Shown piece after piece: positions 26,504 through 36,689 of a stretch of DNA of 64,000 bases (positions within the stretch are counted from its first letter, which is position 1; each line of letters opens with the position of its first letter). The notes under the pieces were generated by a model that did not search any database, was not told the DNA's origin, and worked only from the letters and a program-made list of their open reading frames with translations. Source of the stretch: an uncultured Rhodospirillales bacterium (GTDB lineage Bacteria > Pseudomonadota > Alphaproteobacteria > RF32 > CAG-239); contig CACWQT010000008.1 in assembly GCA_902763185.1 (NCBI GenBank), positions 1 to 64,000 on the forward strand, read 5' to 3'. The translations under genes were made by a program, and so were the position numbers.

Positions 26504-27838
26504 TCAAAACAGCGATTTTTTGCGCGTGTCATTTTTCATCTTTTCTTCTAAATCCGCCGCACGGAGCTTTATATCGGGGCGGAGATATTGTTTTAATGCC
26601 TTGGACAATTGTTTTTTAGCCAAAGCCGTTTGTCCGATGGCATAATTATATTCTGCGGCAAAATAATCCGCCGCGCCGCTCTGCCTTAAAATATCATAAA
26701 CTTTACCTAAATAAAGATACGCTTGCGGATGCATCTTGTTTTGAGCTACATGTTCCAAAAGCGGAATAAGCGGCTCGGCAATCGCAGGTGATGGTTCTGT
26801 TGCCAATATCGCTTCGGCATAATTGAGCTTAAACAAGTCTGCATTAGAACGAAGATTTAAGGCATGTTTATAGGCACTAACCGCCTCATTGATTTTACCG
26901 TTTTCAAACAAAGCTTGTGCTTTAATTTCCCAAAAATATGGATTATTTGGTTCGGCGCTAATCAACTCATCCGCATATTTAAGTGCTTTTTGAATATCCT
27001 TTTGCCGCATAAAATAAACCGCGTGAGCCAATTTTCCGAACATGGAATTATCATCAAGGGGATATCTCTTTATTACATTCGGGAGTGGGGCTAAATAGGC
27101 AAATATTTTAGCTTGCACGCGTTTTAATCGGTCATCAAGCGATTTTTCGCTAATGATATCATGTTCGGTTTTTAATTTCTCAGTAAAAAAGGCAATTCTT
27201 TCCATGGTAATCGGGTGTGTGCGGAAATAGGGGCTTTCTTCAATTCCTTGCAACCGATTGGCATTTTGAATTTTGACCATAAAATCTTTTAAACCTCTAA
27301 CGGTTTTATGGTTTTGCCCCAAGAGAAGTGTTGCTGTTTCATCAGCGGCACGTTCCTCACTCATTTGATAGACTGTAACCGCATTAAGTGCAGAACTTTG
27401 TGTTCCGAGCACAACCGCAATTGCCGCATCACCGCGTCCGCTGGCAACCGCCGTTCCCGCCGCGGCAACCAACGAAGCAAGAGTTGCTTTTTGCATATCT
27501 TGAATTTTGATTTTAAGCCTTAAGATATGACCGCCCAAAATGTGTCCGGTTTCGTGCGCCAACACCCCCTCAATTTCATTGGCATTTGAAGCTTTAAGCA
27601 ACGTTCCGGTATGGATGAACATATGGTTTTGGTCGCCCACAAATGCATTTAGGCTGTCATCTTTAACAATATGGATATAATTCCGGTTTAAGGGTAATCC
27701 TGCCGCTCTGAAGATGGGCGTTAAGATATCATAAATAAAGACCTCTGTTTCTTCATCAGTAATCAAACTGATAGCTTTTGCATCAAAGCTAAAGCCCAAT
27801 AAAAAGATAACTAGAAAAATTCTGATAAACCGCCTCAT
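26504..27838 (-). CDS. Periplasmic M48 metalloprotease with TPR repeats (BepA-like)
   Basis: 444 residues from the ATG at 27838 (AGAGGT upstream). A signal peptide precedes SLITDEETEVFI. The zinc site is HETGH with the third ligand in SEERAADE, and the C-terminal half is TPR-like (FWEIKAQALFENGKINEAVSAYKHAL). It matches YfgC/BepA, which degrades misfolded outer-membrane proteins and assists LptD assembly. First gene of a leftward run with two glycosyltransferase-like genes, which suggests envelope quality control. Confidence 0.9.
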   Translation of the reverse strand: MRRFIRIFLVIFLLGFSFDAKAISLITDEETEVFIYDILTPIFRAAGLPLNRNYIHIVKDDSLNAFVGDQNHMFIHTGTLLKASNANEIEGVLAHETGHILGGHILRLKIKIQDMQKATLASLVAAAGTAVASGRGDAAIAVVLGTQSSALNAVTVYQMSEERAADETATLLLGQNHKTVRGLKDFMVKIQNANRLQGIEESPYFRTHPITMERIAFFTEKLKTEHDIISEKSLDDRLKRVQAKIFAYLAPLPNVIKRYPLDDNSMFGKLAHAVYFMRQKDIQKALKYADELISAEPNNPYFWEIKAQALFENGKINEAVSAYKHALNLRSNADLFKLNYAEAILATEPSPAIAEPLIPLLEHVAQNKMHPQAYLYLGKVYDILRQSGAADYFAAEYNYAIGQTALAKKQLSKALKQYLRPDIKLRAADLEEKMKNDTRKKSLF

Positions 27839-27931
27839 ATCTTGCACCTCTACAAGAGTCATAAAATATAATCCTCGGTTAGTCAAGAGCTAAGGTTTTT
27901 TACCCAATATAATCGCGATTACATAAAAGAG

Positions 27932-30682
27932 TTAAAGTTTCTTTGAATTGCCGTCTAACAACATTTTTAGTGTTATTGCCGCTTTGGAATCAGTCAAATC
28001 AACATCGGACTTTTCTTTAACACCGACAAGACGGGACTTTTCTTTATATTCTGAAATCTCAGCCTTGCGATCTTTGGGCTCAACATTCGTGGTATTTTTA
28101 TCTTCTAACTGATGTGCAGTCTCTAAATAGAAGCTATACATATCTTTATCACTCAAAACCAATCGTGCTAAGTGGCAACATACTGCTTTTTCATTTTCAT
28201 CAATCAATGTGCTTTCTTGCGAAGCTTCTTTAACTTTACTGATAAAATCAATCATTTTAGTTTGTGCGTCAGCCTCATGACCGGATTTAAGAGCTGTTTT
28301 AATAAATTCAAATTTTCCTTCCGATTCCTGCATATAGCTAAGCTCATAGCGCATATTTGTAACATCTTCGCCGTTTTCTTCATACACCTGACATCTGGTA
28401 TGCAAAATCTCTGACGGGGCACGAAACGTTTTTTGCAAATACGGGCTGTTTTGATACAAATCCATAATGGCACCGTTAGCGGTAATATTCATATCTTCCA
28501 TGATTGTCACATTATCCGAAAGGGCGATGAGTTCGGAAGTATGCGTGACCACAATTACATTTTTACCTTCTTCGGAGAGTTTCTTTAAGTTATAGAGCAC
28601 ATTAATGGCAGTTGGTGTATCAAGCGCTGAGGTTGGCTCATCAAAAATATAAATATCCCGATCTTCCAAAAACGAACAAGCCAATGCCAGACGTTGCCGC
28701 TGCCCGGGGGAAAACTCATTAATCATAAATTCATACGCCGGTTTTCCATCTCTTTCTGCATAATATTCATCTTTAATACAGGCACGTTCTAAGGCTCTGT
28801 CAATATGCTCCTGAGGGTGTTCTGCCAAATCCATCAATTTCAAATATTCACTTTGGCTGATTTCCCCCGTCTTAAATTGCTTCTGCACTTCATCAATTTT
28901 CGGAATATACATTTCCATGTTATGACGCACGCTTTTAATCTTGTTAAAATGGTTATTGTCCTGGTCATGCAGACAAACATGTTTACGGATTTCTTCCTCA
29001 TTGGTGGCATCAACATTAACGCCGTTGATAATCACTTGCCCATGGTCAATATCTCGCACATGAGTCATCAAGTCAACCAAGGTCGTTTTGCCGTTTCCTG
29101 ATCCCCCGACAATGCATTGTAATTTTCCCGGCGTAAAAATCAAACTTTGTCTTCCCATATTCATCTGTTTGGAAGATTTATCATAACTGAATTGCACATC
29201 ACGCATTTCAATCGTATTATCTTTATATGGGATTTTTTCCTGTCCGGTTTTAATCCGCATATTTTCCGGCACTTGCAGTTGTTTCGTTGCGTCTTTATAT
29301 TGCACATAGCTTTTATGAATGTTAAGATATGATTGTATTCCCTGAAATGCCGCCCAAGAGCTGGCCACTAAGCTTCCGGAAAACGTAATCAAATCTCCGA
29401 TACCGCCGTTAAGACCGATTTTATTGGCACATACCGCAGCAATTGCCGCACAGCCTAGGGTTAATCCGGCATCAATTCCCATCGTTAGATGCCGTGTCGA
29501 TTTAACGGTTGAATTTTGAAGTTCAGCCTCACGCTCGGCATCAATTTTCATATCGCGGTCAACTTGAGCCTCGCGCACGCTTCCTTTATCATGAGCCACA
29601 TTTGTCATGGTTTCAATGCGATTGGATTTAATGTTAGATGCTTTGCGAAACAGGGGTTGTGCCTTTGTATTAAAAGATTTCCATAAGGCGCCTCCAAAAG
29701 CTCCGATACTTAAGCCAATACCGGCACCAATTGATCCAAGCTCAGGGTAAGCCGTGACCAAAACCCCCATTGCCGTGGCTGCTGTTGCTGCCGCACGTCC
29801 GATATCGACAATACCCGTTGATAAATCTGCATAAGCCGAACTCTTCTCGGTTAAAAATGTGGTGATTTGTGAACTGCTTTTAGAACGTAAAAAAAGTTTT
29901 GAAGAATTTTGACGAAACTCTTTAATTTCCTTTGCCAACGTGCGGTTTAAGATATTTGTTCTAATGATTTGCCGTTGTGTATTCATAAAATCAAACAAAA
30001 CATTATTCACAGCATTAATACCGGTATATAAAAACACGCCGGTTTTAAGTCCTAAACCGCCGCGAAGAATATTGGCGTTCATCATATCGGTTGCGGCACC
30101 GGCAACCCATGCCGTAAAACCGCGCACCATGGAATGTCCGGCTGAAATAGCGATATATGTCTTATATCCCGAAGAGTTTTTCCAGTTGTCCTTAAGTGCC
30201 TGACAGGATAATTTCCATAAACTGGGCAGTTCATCTTTCTCTTTGTTTTTTTCAGAAAGTTTTTTAATTCGTATAGCGCGATGTAGCGCCTTAAATCGCA
30301 TAATCTTATCCAACTTGGAGTATTTCATAAAATTCACATTTTGAAGACTTTTATTATGCATCTGCTCTTCTTTGATAAAGTCTTTTAGTTGCCGTATTTC
30401 AAAAGAAAAATCTTTTTGCCGCGCCACACCTGTTTGCTGTATAGCCCATATCTCGCTTAGCCTGTCTAAAGCATCATTTAATCTCTGGTGATTGTCATGT
30501 GAAATTTGCGTAAATTGCGGATAGCGGAAATCTCTGATTTTTTGAATAATTTTTTTCTTTTGATCACTAAAATTTTGCGGTAAATCTTCACCGGAGTTTT
30601 CTTTGGCGTAAAGCTCTTTATACTGCGCCAATAATGACGCCAGTTCTTGTTCTTTCACTATAGAATCTTGAGCCATATCCAT
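27932..30682 (-). CDS. ABC protein with long N- and C-terminal extensions
   Basis: 916 residues. Residues 1-150 are helical and charged. Residues ~170-450 hold membrane-like segments with many small residues, only loosely like an ABC exporter core. The ATPase lies at ~490-745: Walker A GGSGNGKTT (526-534), signature FSPGQ (657-661) in place of LSGGQ, Walker B DIYIFDEPTSALD and H-loop VVTHTSE. A long insert sits between the Q-loop and signature. The last ~170 residues are a charged domain I do not recognise. Own promoter and AGGAGG. An exporter is likely, with unknown cargo. Confidence 0.75.
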   Translation of the reverse strand: MDMAQDSIVKEQELASLLAQYKELYAKENSGEDLPQNFSDQKKKIIQKIRDFRYPQFTQISHDNHQRLNDALDRLSEIWAIQQTGVARQKDFSFEIRQLKDFIKEEQMHNKSLQNVNFMKYSKLDKIMRFKALHRAIRIKKLSEKNKEKDELPSLWKLSCQALKDNWKNSSGYKTYIAISAGHSMVRGFTAWVAGAATDMMNANILRGGLGLKTGVFLYTGINAVNNVLFDFMNTQRQIIRTNILNRTLAKEIKEFRQNSSKLFLRSKSSSQITTFLTEKSSAYADLSTGIVDIGRAAATAATAMGVLVTAYPELGSIGAGIGLSIGAFGGALWKSFNTKAQPLFRKASNIKSNRIETMTNVAHDKGSVREAQVDRDMKIDAEREAELQNSTVKSTRHLTMGIDAGLTLGCAAIAAVCANKIGLNGGIGDLITFSGSLVASSWAAFQGIQSYLNIHKSYVQYKDATKQLQVPENMRIKTGQEKIPYKDNTIEMRDVQFSYDKSSKQMNMGRQSLIFTPGKLQCIVGGSGNGKTTLVDLMTHVRDIDHGQVIINGVNVDATNEEEIRKHVCLHDQDNNHFNKIKSVRHNMEMYIPKIDEVQKQFKTGEISQSEYLKLMDLAEHPQEHIDRALERACIKDEYYAERDGKPAYEFMINEFSPGQRQRLALACSFLEDRDIYIFDEPTSALDTPTAINVLYNLKKLSEEGKNVIVVTHTSELIALSDNVTIMEDMNITANGAIMDLYQNSPYLQKTFRAPSEILHTRCQVYEENGEDVTNMRYELSYMQESEGKFEFIKTALKSGHEADAQTKMIDFISKVKEASQESTLIDENEKAVCCHLARLVLSDKDMYSFYLETAHQLEDKNTTNVEPKDRKAEISEYKEKSRLVGVKEKSDVDLTDSKAAITLKMLLDGNSKKL

Positions 30683-30706
30683 AATTTCTCCTCCTATAAT
30701 GTAGCC

Positions 30707-30735
30707 ATTATATCATAAAAAAAGGCCTTTGGCAA
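30707..30735 (-). promoter_or_regulatory. Promoter of the ABC protein gene
   Basis: Minus strand TTGCCA, 17 bp, TATAAT, ending about 25 nt before the ATG. The -35 lies inside the terminator hairpin of the ATP synthase operon. Confidence 0.6.
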
Positions 30736-30759
30736 ACAAAAATTTCACCAAAGACCTTT
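30717..30759 (-). terminator. Terminator of the atpHAGDC operon
   Basis: Minus strand AAAGGTCTTTGG/CCAAAGGCCTTT stem (one G-T pair) followed by T residues, 20 nt after atpC. Confidence 0.8.
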
Positions 30760-30779
30760 TACTAAGATATTGTAATAAA

Positions 30780-31145
30780 CTATTTTTTGCTTTTTTCAGC
30801 CAGATATTCCGCCATCCATTGAAAATACGGGAAAGGATGTTCTTCCTTAAGTTCCAACGCCTTTTCTAAATCAAGCTCTTGTGTGTTATAAGCACCCTCA
30901 CATAAAATAGTGCAACTATCTTCGGTAATATCCGCCGAACCGTTAGCAATCAGATATTCTTCAACAACATCAAGTTTTTCATTTAAGACCGAGATAACAC
31001 CCATATCCAAGGCAAGCAACACTGGTGCCCGTCCTTTCATAACAGTAAGTGTCTTACCGTCATAAGGAACGACTGCCCGATAAATTTTTTTATCAGCAAT
31101 CACCTTAGATGGAATTAAAATCTTAAAAGCAATATCTTCTGCCAT
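30780..31145 (-). CDS. atpC: ATP synthase F1 epsilon subunit
   Basis: 121 residues from the ATG at 31145 (AAAGGTGG upstream; a GTG four codons earlier overlaps that site). The N-terminal beta-sandwich is intact (MKGRAPVLLALDMGVISVLN). The C-terminal helical part is short (ELDLEKALELKEEH...), below the 135-140 residues usual in E. coli-type subunits, which may weaken its inhibitory function (inference). Last gene of the operon. Confidence 0.88.
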   Translation of the reverse strand: MAEDIAFKILIPSKVIADKKIYRAVVPYDGKTLTVMKGRAPVLLALDMGVISVLNEKLDVVEEYLIANGSADITEDSCTILCEGAYNTQELDLEKALELKEEHPFPYFQWMAEYLAEKSKK

Positions 31146-31197
31146 AACTTCAACCACCTTTTGCTATTCTCTGCACCTTCAGCCGTTTTCTGCCAAT

Positions 31198-32706
<1,509 letters not shown>

Positions 32707-32730
32707 TCAAATACTCCTGTATTTTAAGTG

Positions 32731-33642
32731 TTACATAGCTTCTGCACCCGCCACAATTTCCACCAACTCGGTGGTAATGGCTGATTGTCTTAAGCTGTTG
32801 TATTTAAAGGTAAGCGAACTAATCATATCTTGTGCATTCCGGTTGGCATTATCCATTGAGGTCATTCGTGATGCGTGCTCGGAAGCTTGCGAATTGATAA
32901 GCACTTCAAAGATAGATGTGCGCATATAAATCGTCACAAATTGATCCAACACGTCCAACGGATGTTGCTGATAATCATAAAATGCCCGACCGGATTGGCT
33001 GATGTTCTTATCTTCATCTGTCAGTTTAATATCAAACGGAATGACCTGTTTGGTAAGAAATGTTTTGGATAATCCTGATAAGAAGTCACTATAAACAATC
33101 TCGCAAATGTCAGCATTAAATTGTTTTTTCTTTTCCCATACATTTTTAAGAAACTCATGGGCTTCCGTATAGGTTAAGTGCTTTTTAATCACATTCGGAT
33201 AACTACCGTCAATTTCAGTGATACCAAAACGCTTCAAACCGGCTTCAGCTTTCTTTCCATAGCAGAAAATCAAAACCTTTTTACCCTGAGCCTTGAGCTC
33301 ATCAATCCGTCGTTTAGCCTCTTTGGCAATCATATGATTATAGTTGCCGCAAAGTCCTTTATCGGATGATAAAACAAACAATGCGTAAGTTTTCGGATTT
33401 TCCGGTTGTTGCAATAATTTAGGCAATACAAATTTAACACCGTCTTTGGCTTCTTTGGCATTAAGTTCAGCCATTACGCGTTTAATGTTTGTAATCAAGA
33501 GTTTTTGGAACGACTCACTTTTTTCCAAAGTGAGCTGCGCACGCCGAAACTTAGACGAAGCAACCATTTTCATTGCCGCCGTAATTTTTTGCGTGGACTT
33601 AATCCGTTCAATTCTTGTGCGTAACTCTTTGAGATTTGCCAT
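32731..33642 (-). CDS. atpG: ATP synthase F1 gamma subunit
   Basis: 303 residues. Central rotor stalk. The N-terminus KELRTRIERIKSTQKITAAMKMVAS and the C-terminal MDNANRNAQDMISSLTFKYN-RQSAITTEL are the two conserved coiled-coil ends. Standard length; third gene of the operon. Confidence 0.96.
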   Translation of the reverse strand: MANLKELRTRIERIKSTQKITAAMKMVASSKFRRAQLTLEKSESFQKLLITNIKRVMAELNAKEAKDGVKFVLPKLLQQPENPKTYALFVLSSDKGLCGNYNHMIAKEAKRRIDELKAQGKKVLIFCYGKKAEAGLKRFGITEIDGSYPNVIKKHLTYTEAHEFLKNVWEKKKQFNADICEIVYSDFLSGLSKTFLTKQVIPFDIKLTDEDKNISQSGRAFYDYQQHPLDVLDQFVTIYMRTSIFEVLINSQASEHASRMTSMDNANRNAQDMISSLTFKYNSLRQSAITTELVEIVAGAEAM

Positions 33643-33659
33643 TTTTCTTCTCTCTGAAA

Positions 33660-35228
33660 TTAAGCCGATTTTGCCGTGTTTTCAGTCTGTTGCGTATTCT
33701 TAAACCGCGTCAAAACATTGTCCATAAATTTACAAAGTTCTTTTTCAAGCTCTTCAGAGATAATCTTCTTTTCTCTGATTTCGTTTAAGAATAAGCTCTT
33801 CTCATGCTTGGCGGTAGTCAACAGGAAACTCTCAAATTCTTTAATCTTGGAAAGTTCCAAATCGTCTAAGTAACCGCGTGAGCCGGCAAACAAAACCAAC
33901 ACTTCTTCTTCAAGTGCGAGCGGATGATAAACCGGTTGTTTCAGCATCTCTGTCAATTTTGCACCGCGATTTAACAACTTTTTGGTAGAAATATCCAAAT
34001 CAGATGAAAATTGCGAGAACGCCGCCATTTCACGATATTGCGCCAAATCGAGTTTCATTGTTCCTGAAACTTGCTTCATCGCTTTAGTCTGTGCGGCAGA
34101 ACCCACACGGCTGACCGATATACCAACATTAACCGCCGGTCTGATACCTTGATAGAATAATGAAGTCTCTAAAAAGATTTGTCCGTCGGTGATGGAAATA
34201 ACGTTAGTTGGAATATAAGCAGACACATCACCGGCCTGCGTTTCAATCACAGGCATTGCCGTAAGCGAACCGGAACCTTTTTCTTCATTAAGTTTTGCCG
34301 CTCTTTCAAGCAAACGTGAGTGCAGATAGAACACATCACCCGGATAAGCCTCACGCCCTGGTGGACGACGTAACAACAAAGACATTTGTCGATAAGCCGT
34401 TGCTTGCTTAGACAGGTCATCATAGAAGATAACCGCGTGCATACCACGGTCTCTGAAATATTCACCCATCGCGCATCCGGCATACGGGGCAATATATTGC
34501 ATCGGCGCCGCATCAGAAGCGGTTGCCGCCACCACAATCGTATATTCCATAGCACCGGCGTCACGAAGCGTTTTAACCACTTGTGCCACAGTCGAGCGTT
34601 TTTGCCCAATGGCCACATAAATGCAGAATAACTTTTCTTTGTCGGACTTGGCAAGCCGATTCGTTTCCTTTTGGTTAATAATCGTATCGACCAAAATAGA
34701 AGTTTTACCGGTTTGTCTGTCACCGATAACAAGTTCACGTTGTCCGCGTCCGATAGGAATAAGCGAGTCAATAACTTTTAAGCCCGTTTGCACCGGTTCA
34801 TGCACGCCACGTCTGTCAATAATCCCCGGTGCGCGTGTTTCCACATTAGAAAATTCTTTAGCTTTAATTTCACCTAAGCCGTCAATCGGCTGACCAAGTG
34901 CATTAACCACACGCCCTAAAAGTTCCGGACCGACCGGCACACTGACGATTTTATTTAATCTTTTAACCGTATCGCCTTCTTTAATTTCCGCATCAGAGCC
35001 GAAAATAACCACACCGACCGTATCTTCACCCAAGTTTAAGGCCATGCCTTGAACACCTGACGAAAATTCAACCATTTCGTTATATTCTACGCCGTTCAGG
35101 CCATAAACGGTAGCAATACCGTCGCTCACCGCCAAAACTTGACCAACCTCATTAAATTCGGCGCCAAAGTTATGATCTTCAATCTTTTGCTTTAGTATTG
35201 CGGAAATTTCCTCTGCTTTAATCGTCAT
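33660..35228 (-). CDS. atpA: ATP synthase F1 alpha subunit
   Basis: 522 residues. Non-catalytic nucleotide-binding subunit with Walker [10 protein letters not shown] and the signature [17 protein letters not shown]. Starts [13 protein letters not shown]. Second gene, between atpH and atpG. Confidence 0.97.
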   Translation of the reverse strand: MTIKAEEISAILKQKIEDHNFGAEFNEVGQVLAVSDGIATVYGLNGVEYNEMVEFSSGVQGMALNLGEDTVGVVIFGSDAEIKEGDTVKRLNKIVSVPVGPELLGRVVNALGQPIDGLGEIKAKEFSNVETRAPGIIDRRGVHEPVQTGLKVIDSLIPIGRGQRELVIGDRQTGKTSILVDTIINQKETNRLAKSDKEKLFCIYVAIGQKRSTVAQVVKTLRDAGAMEYTIVVAATASDAAPMQYIAPYAGCAMGEYFRDRGMHAVIFYDDLSKQATAYRQMSLLLRRPPGREAYPGDVFYLHSRLLERAAKLNEEKGSGSLTAMPVIETQAGDVSAYIPTNVISITDGQIFLETSLFYQGIRPAVNVGISVSRVGSAAQTKAMKQVSGTMKLDLAQYREMAAFSQFSSDLDISTKKLLNRGAKLTEMLKQPVYHPLALEEEVLVLFAGSRGYLDDLELSKIKEFESFLLTTAKHEKSLFLNEIREKKIISEELEKELCKFMDNVLTRFKNTQQTENTAKSA

Positions 35229-35270
35229 CTGCCTTTATGCCTTTCGTTCTTAAAAATTTAATATATCCCG

Positions 35271-35825
35271 TTAATTCTGTCCCATAATCAGCTGTTCTAA
35301 GCCCTTTATTTTGGTTGAGAGTGTATCATCAATCAAAAACGAGTTAAAAGAAAGCGCCAGTCCGCCCAAAATTTCAGGGTTAATCCTAAAGTTAAGGGTA
35401 ACTTTTTGATGTAACTTTTCTTCCATGATGTTTTGTAAGGTATCGCGCTGAGAAGGGGTAAGATCAATGACCGTATCCACATTAACCTCAATCACCCCTT
35501 TGTGTTTGTAATAAAGATTCTTAAAATTATCAGCAATCAGCTCCAGTAAATCGATTCGCTTATTTTCACCAATTAACTGCAATGTTTCAGCCGTTACATT
35601 ACTGAATTTCATTTTTTTGGAGATATCTTTAATCAGCGGTAACACAAGGTTTGTGTCATCAACCGGACACGATAACTTTACCCACATATCCCGATTTTGT
35701 TCAAAACTTGCTTTTAATGCCATAACCTCAGCAAATACATCATCAACGCATTTGTTGTCAACAGCCGCACCAAACCAAGCCTTTGCATACATATCGGCAA
35801 TCTTAAATTTAGAATCTTTTTGCAC
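35271..35825 (-). CDS. atpH: ATP synthase F1 delta subunit
   Basis: 184 residues, starting with GTG (35825) behind AAGGA. Connects F1 to the peripheral stalk. The C-terminal pattern LTPSQRDTLQNIMEEKL and INPEILGGLALSFNSFLIDDTLSTKI is diagnostic. First gene of a delta-alpha-gamma-beta-epsilon cluster with no Fo genes beside it, the arrangement usual in Alphaproteobacteria. Confidence 0.94.
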   Translation of the reverse strand: MQKDSKFKIADMYAKAWFGAAVDNKCVDDVFAEVMALKASFEQNRDMWVKLSCPVDDTNLVLPLIKDISKKMKFSNVTAETLQLIGENKRIDLLELIADNFKNLYYKHKGVIEVNVDTVIDLTPSQRDTLQNIMEEKLHQKVTLNFRINPEILGGLALSFNSFLIDDTLSTKIKGLEQLIMGQN

Positions 35826-35927
35826 GTTAATCCTTAAATTAAAACATCAACCTTAATACGAATACCAACAAATTACTTATTTTAAATTAAAATTCCACCT
35901 TAAAAATGCTTTTTTTCACAATGAAAT

Positions 35928-35959
35928 AAAAAAAGTCTCTTTCCGTGAGGATAAGAGAC
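35928..35959 (-). terminator. Terminator of the gene at 35968
   Basis: Minus strand GTCTCTT/AAGAGAC stem followed by seven T. Confidence 0.75.
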
Positions 35960-35967
35960 CTTAAAAT

Positions 35968-36609
35968 TCAGTTTTCTAAAAAACGAAGTGCTCCGATAAG
36001 ACGAACCAACATTCGGTTGAAGTTGCTACCGCTGTTGGCATCAATCAGGCATTCGCCGGTTAAGTCATAAAGACTGCCGTCTGCAATGAAAAAATATGGG
36101 AACAGACGCTTAAAAGAGCGATCGTTGGTAAATATGATACGACTACCGTCTGCATCAAAAAAACCAACTTTGTTCGCATTACCGCCGGACTTTACCGAAA
36201 TGAAATATTTTCCATCCTTAAAGACCTTGGCTTTTGTTACTTTTTCCGCAATCAGTTCTTCATTTTCATCAAATAGAGACAATTCATCGTCTTTGGGCAA
36301 GATAAACCAACCATTGTCAAACAAAAAAGCCTGCTTAGAAAAATCAGCCAGTAATTTACCGTTCTGATTAAACACCGCTTTGGACTTGTCTTTTTTGACA
36401 ATCATGAATTTGCCGTCATTTGCTTCAACGAGTTTCTTAACTTGACCAAAATTCAATTCCTGACCGTCTTCTGACCTTAAAACCACCACGGAGTTGACTA
36501 TGAAAAAGGCTTTCCAACCGCATTTCAATTTTTTCATAGGTTGCTCCAAATAGCCGCGATACGCAAGCTCGGGCGGTTCATAATTTCTAAAAATTTTTTT
36601 GATTTTCAT
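35968..36609 (-). CDS. Predicted beta-propeller-like (WG-like) protein
   Basis: 213 residues from the ATG at 36609; no ribosome site, and a TTG four codons earlier is the only other start. Repeating units such as KAVFNQNGKLLADF, LSLFDENEELIAE, VGFFDADGSRIIF and SLYDLTGECLI alternate beta-strand and turn like WG or KWG repeats. No signal peptide. Function unknown. Monocistronic, with its own terminator. Confidence 0.65.
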   Translation of the reverse strand: MKIKKIFRNYEPPELAYRGYLEQPMKKLKCGWKAFFIVNSVVVLRSEDGQELNFGQVKKLVEANDGKFMIVKKDKSKAVFNQNGKLLADFSKQAFLFDNGWFILPKDDELSLFDENEELIAEKVTKAKVFKDGKYFISVKSGGNANKVGFFDADGSRIIFTNDRSFKRLFPYFFIADGSLYDLTGECLIDANSGSNFNRMLVRLIGALRFLEN

Positions 36610-36689
36610 AATTGTTAACAAAATTTAATTAAACGAAGTGAATATAGCGATTCTTAAACCGATTGTCAAACATTAATTACAAAAAAATT

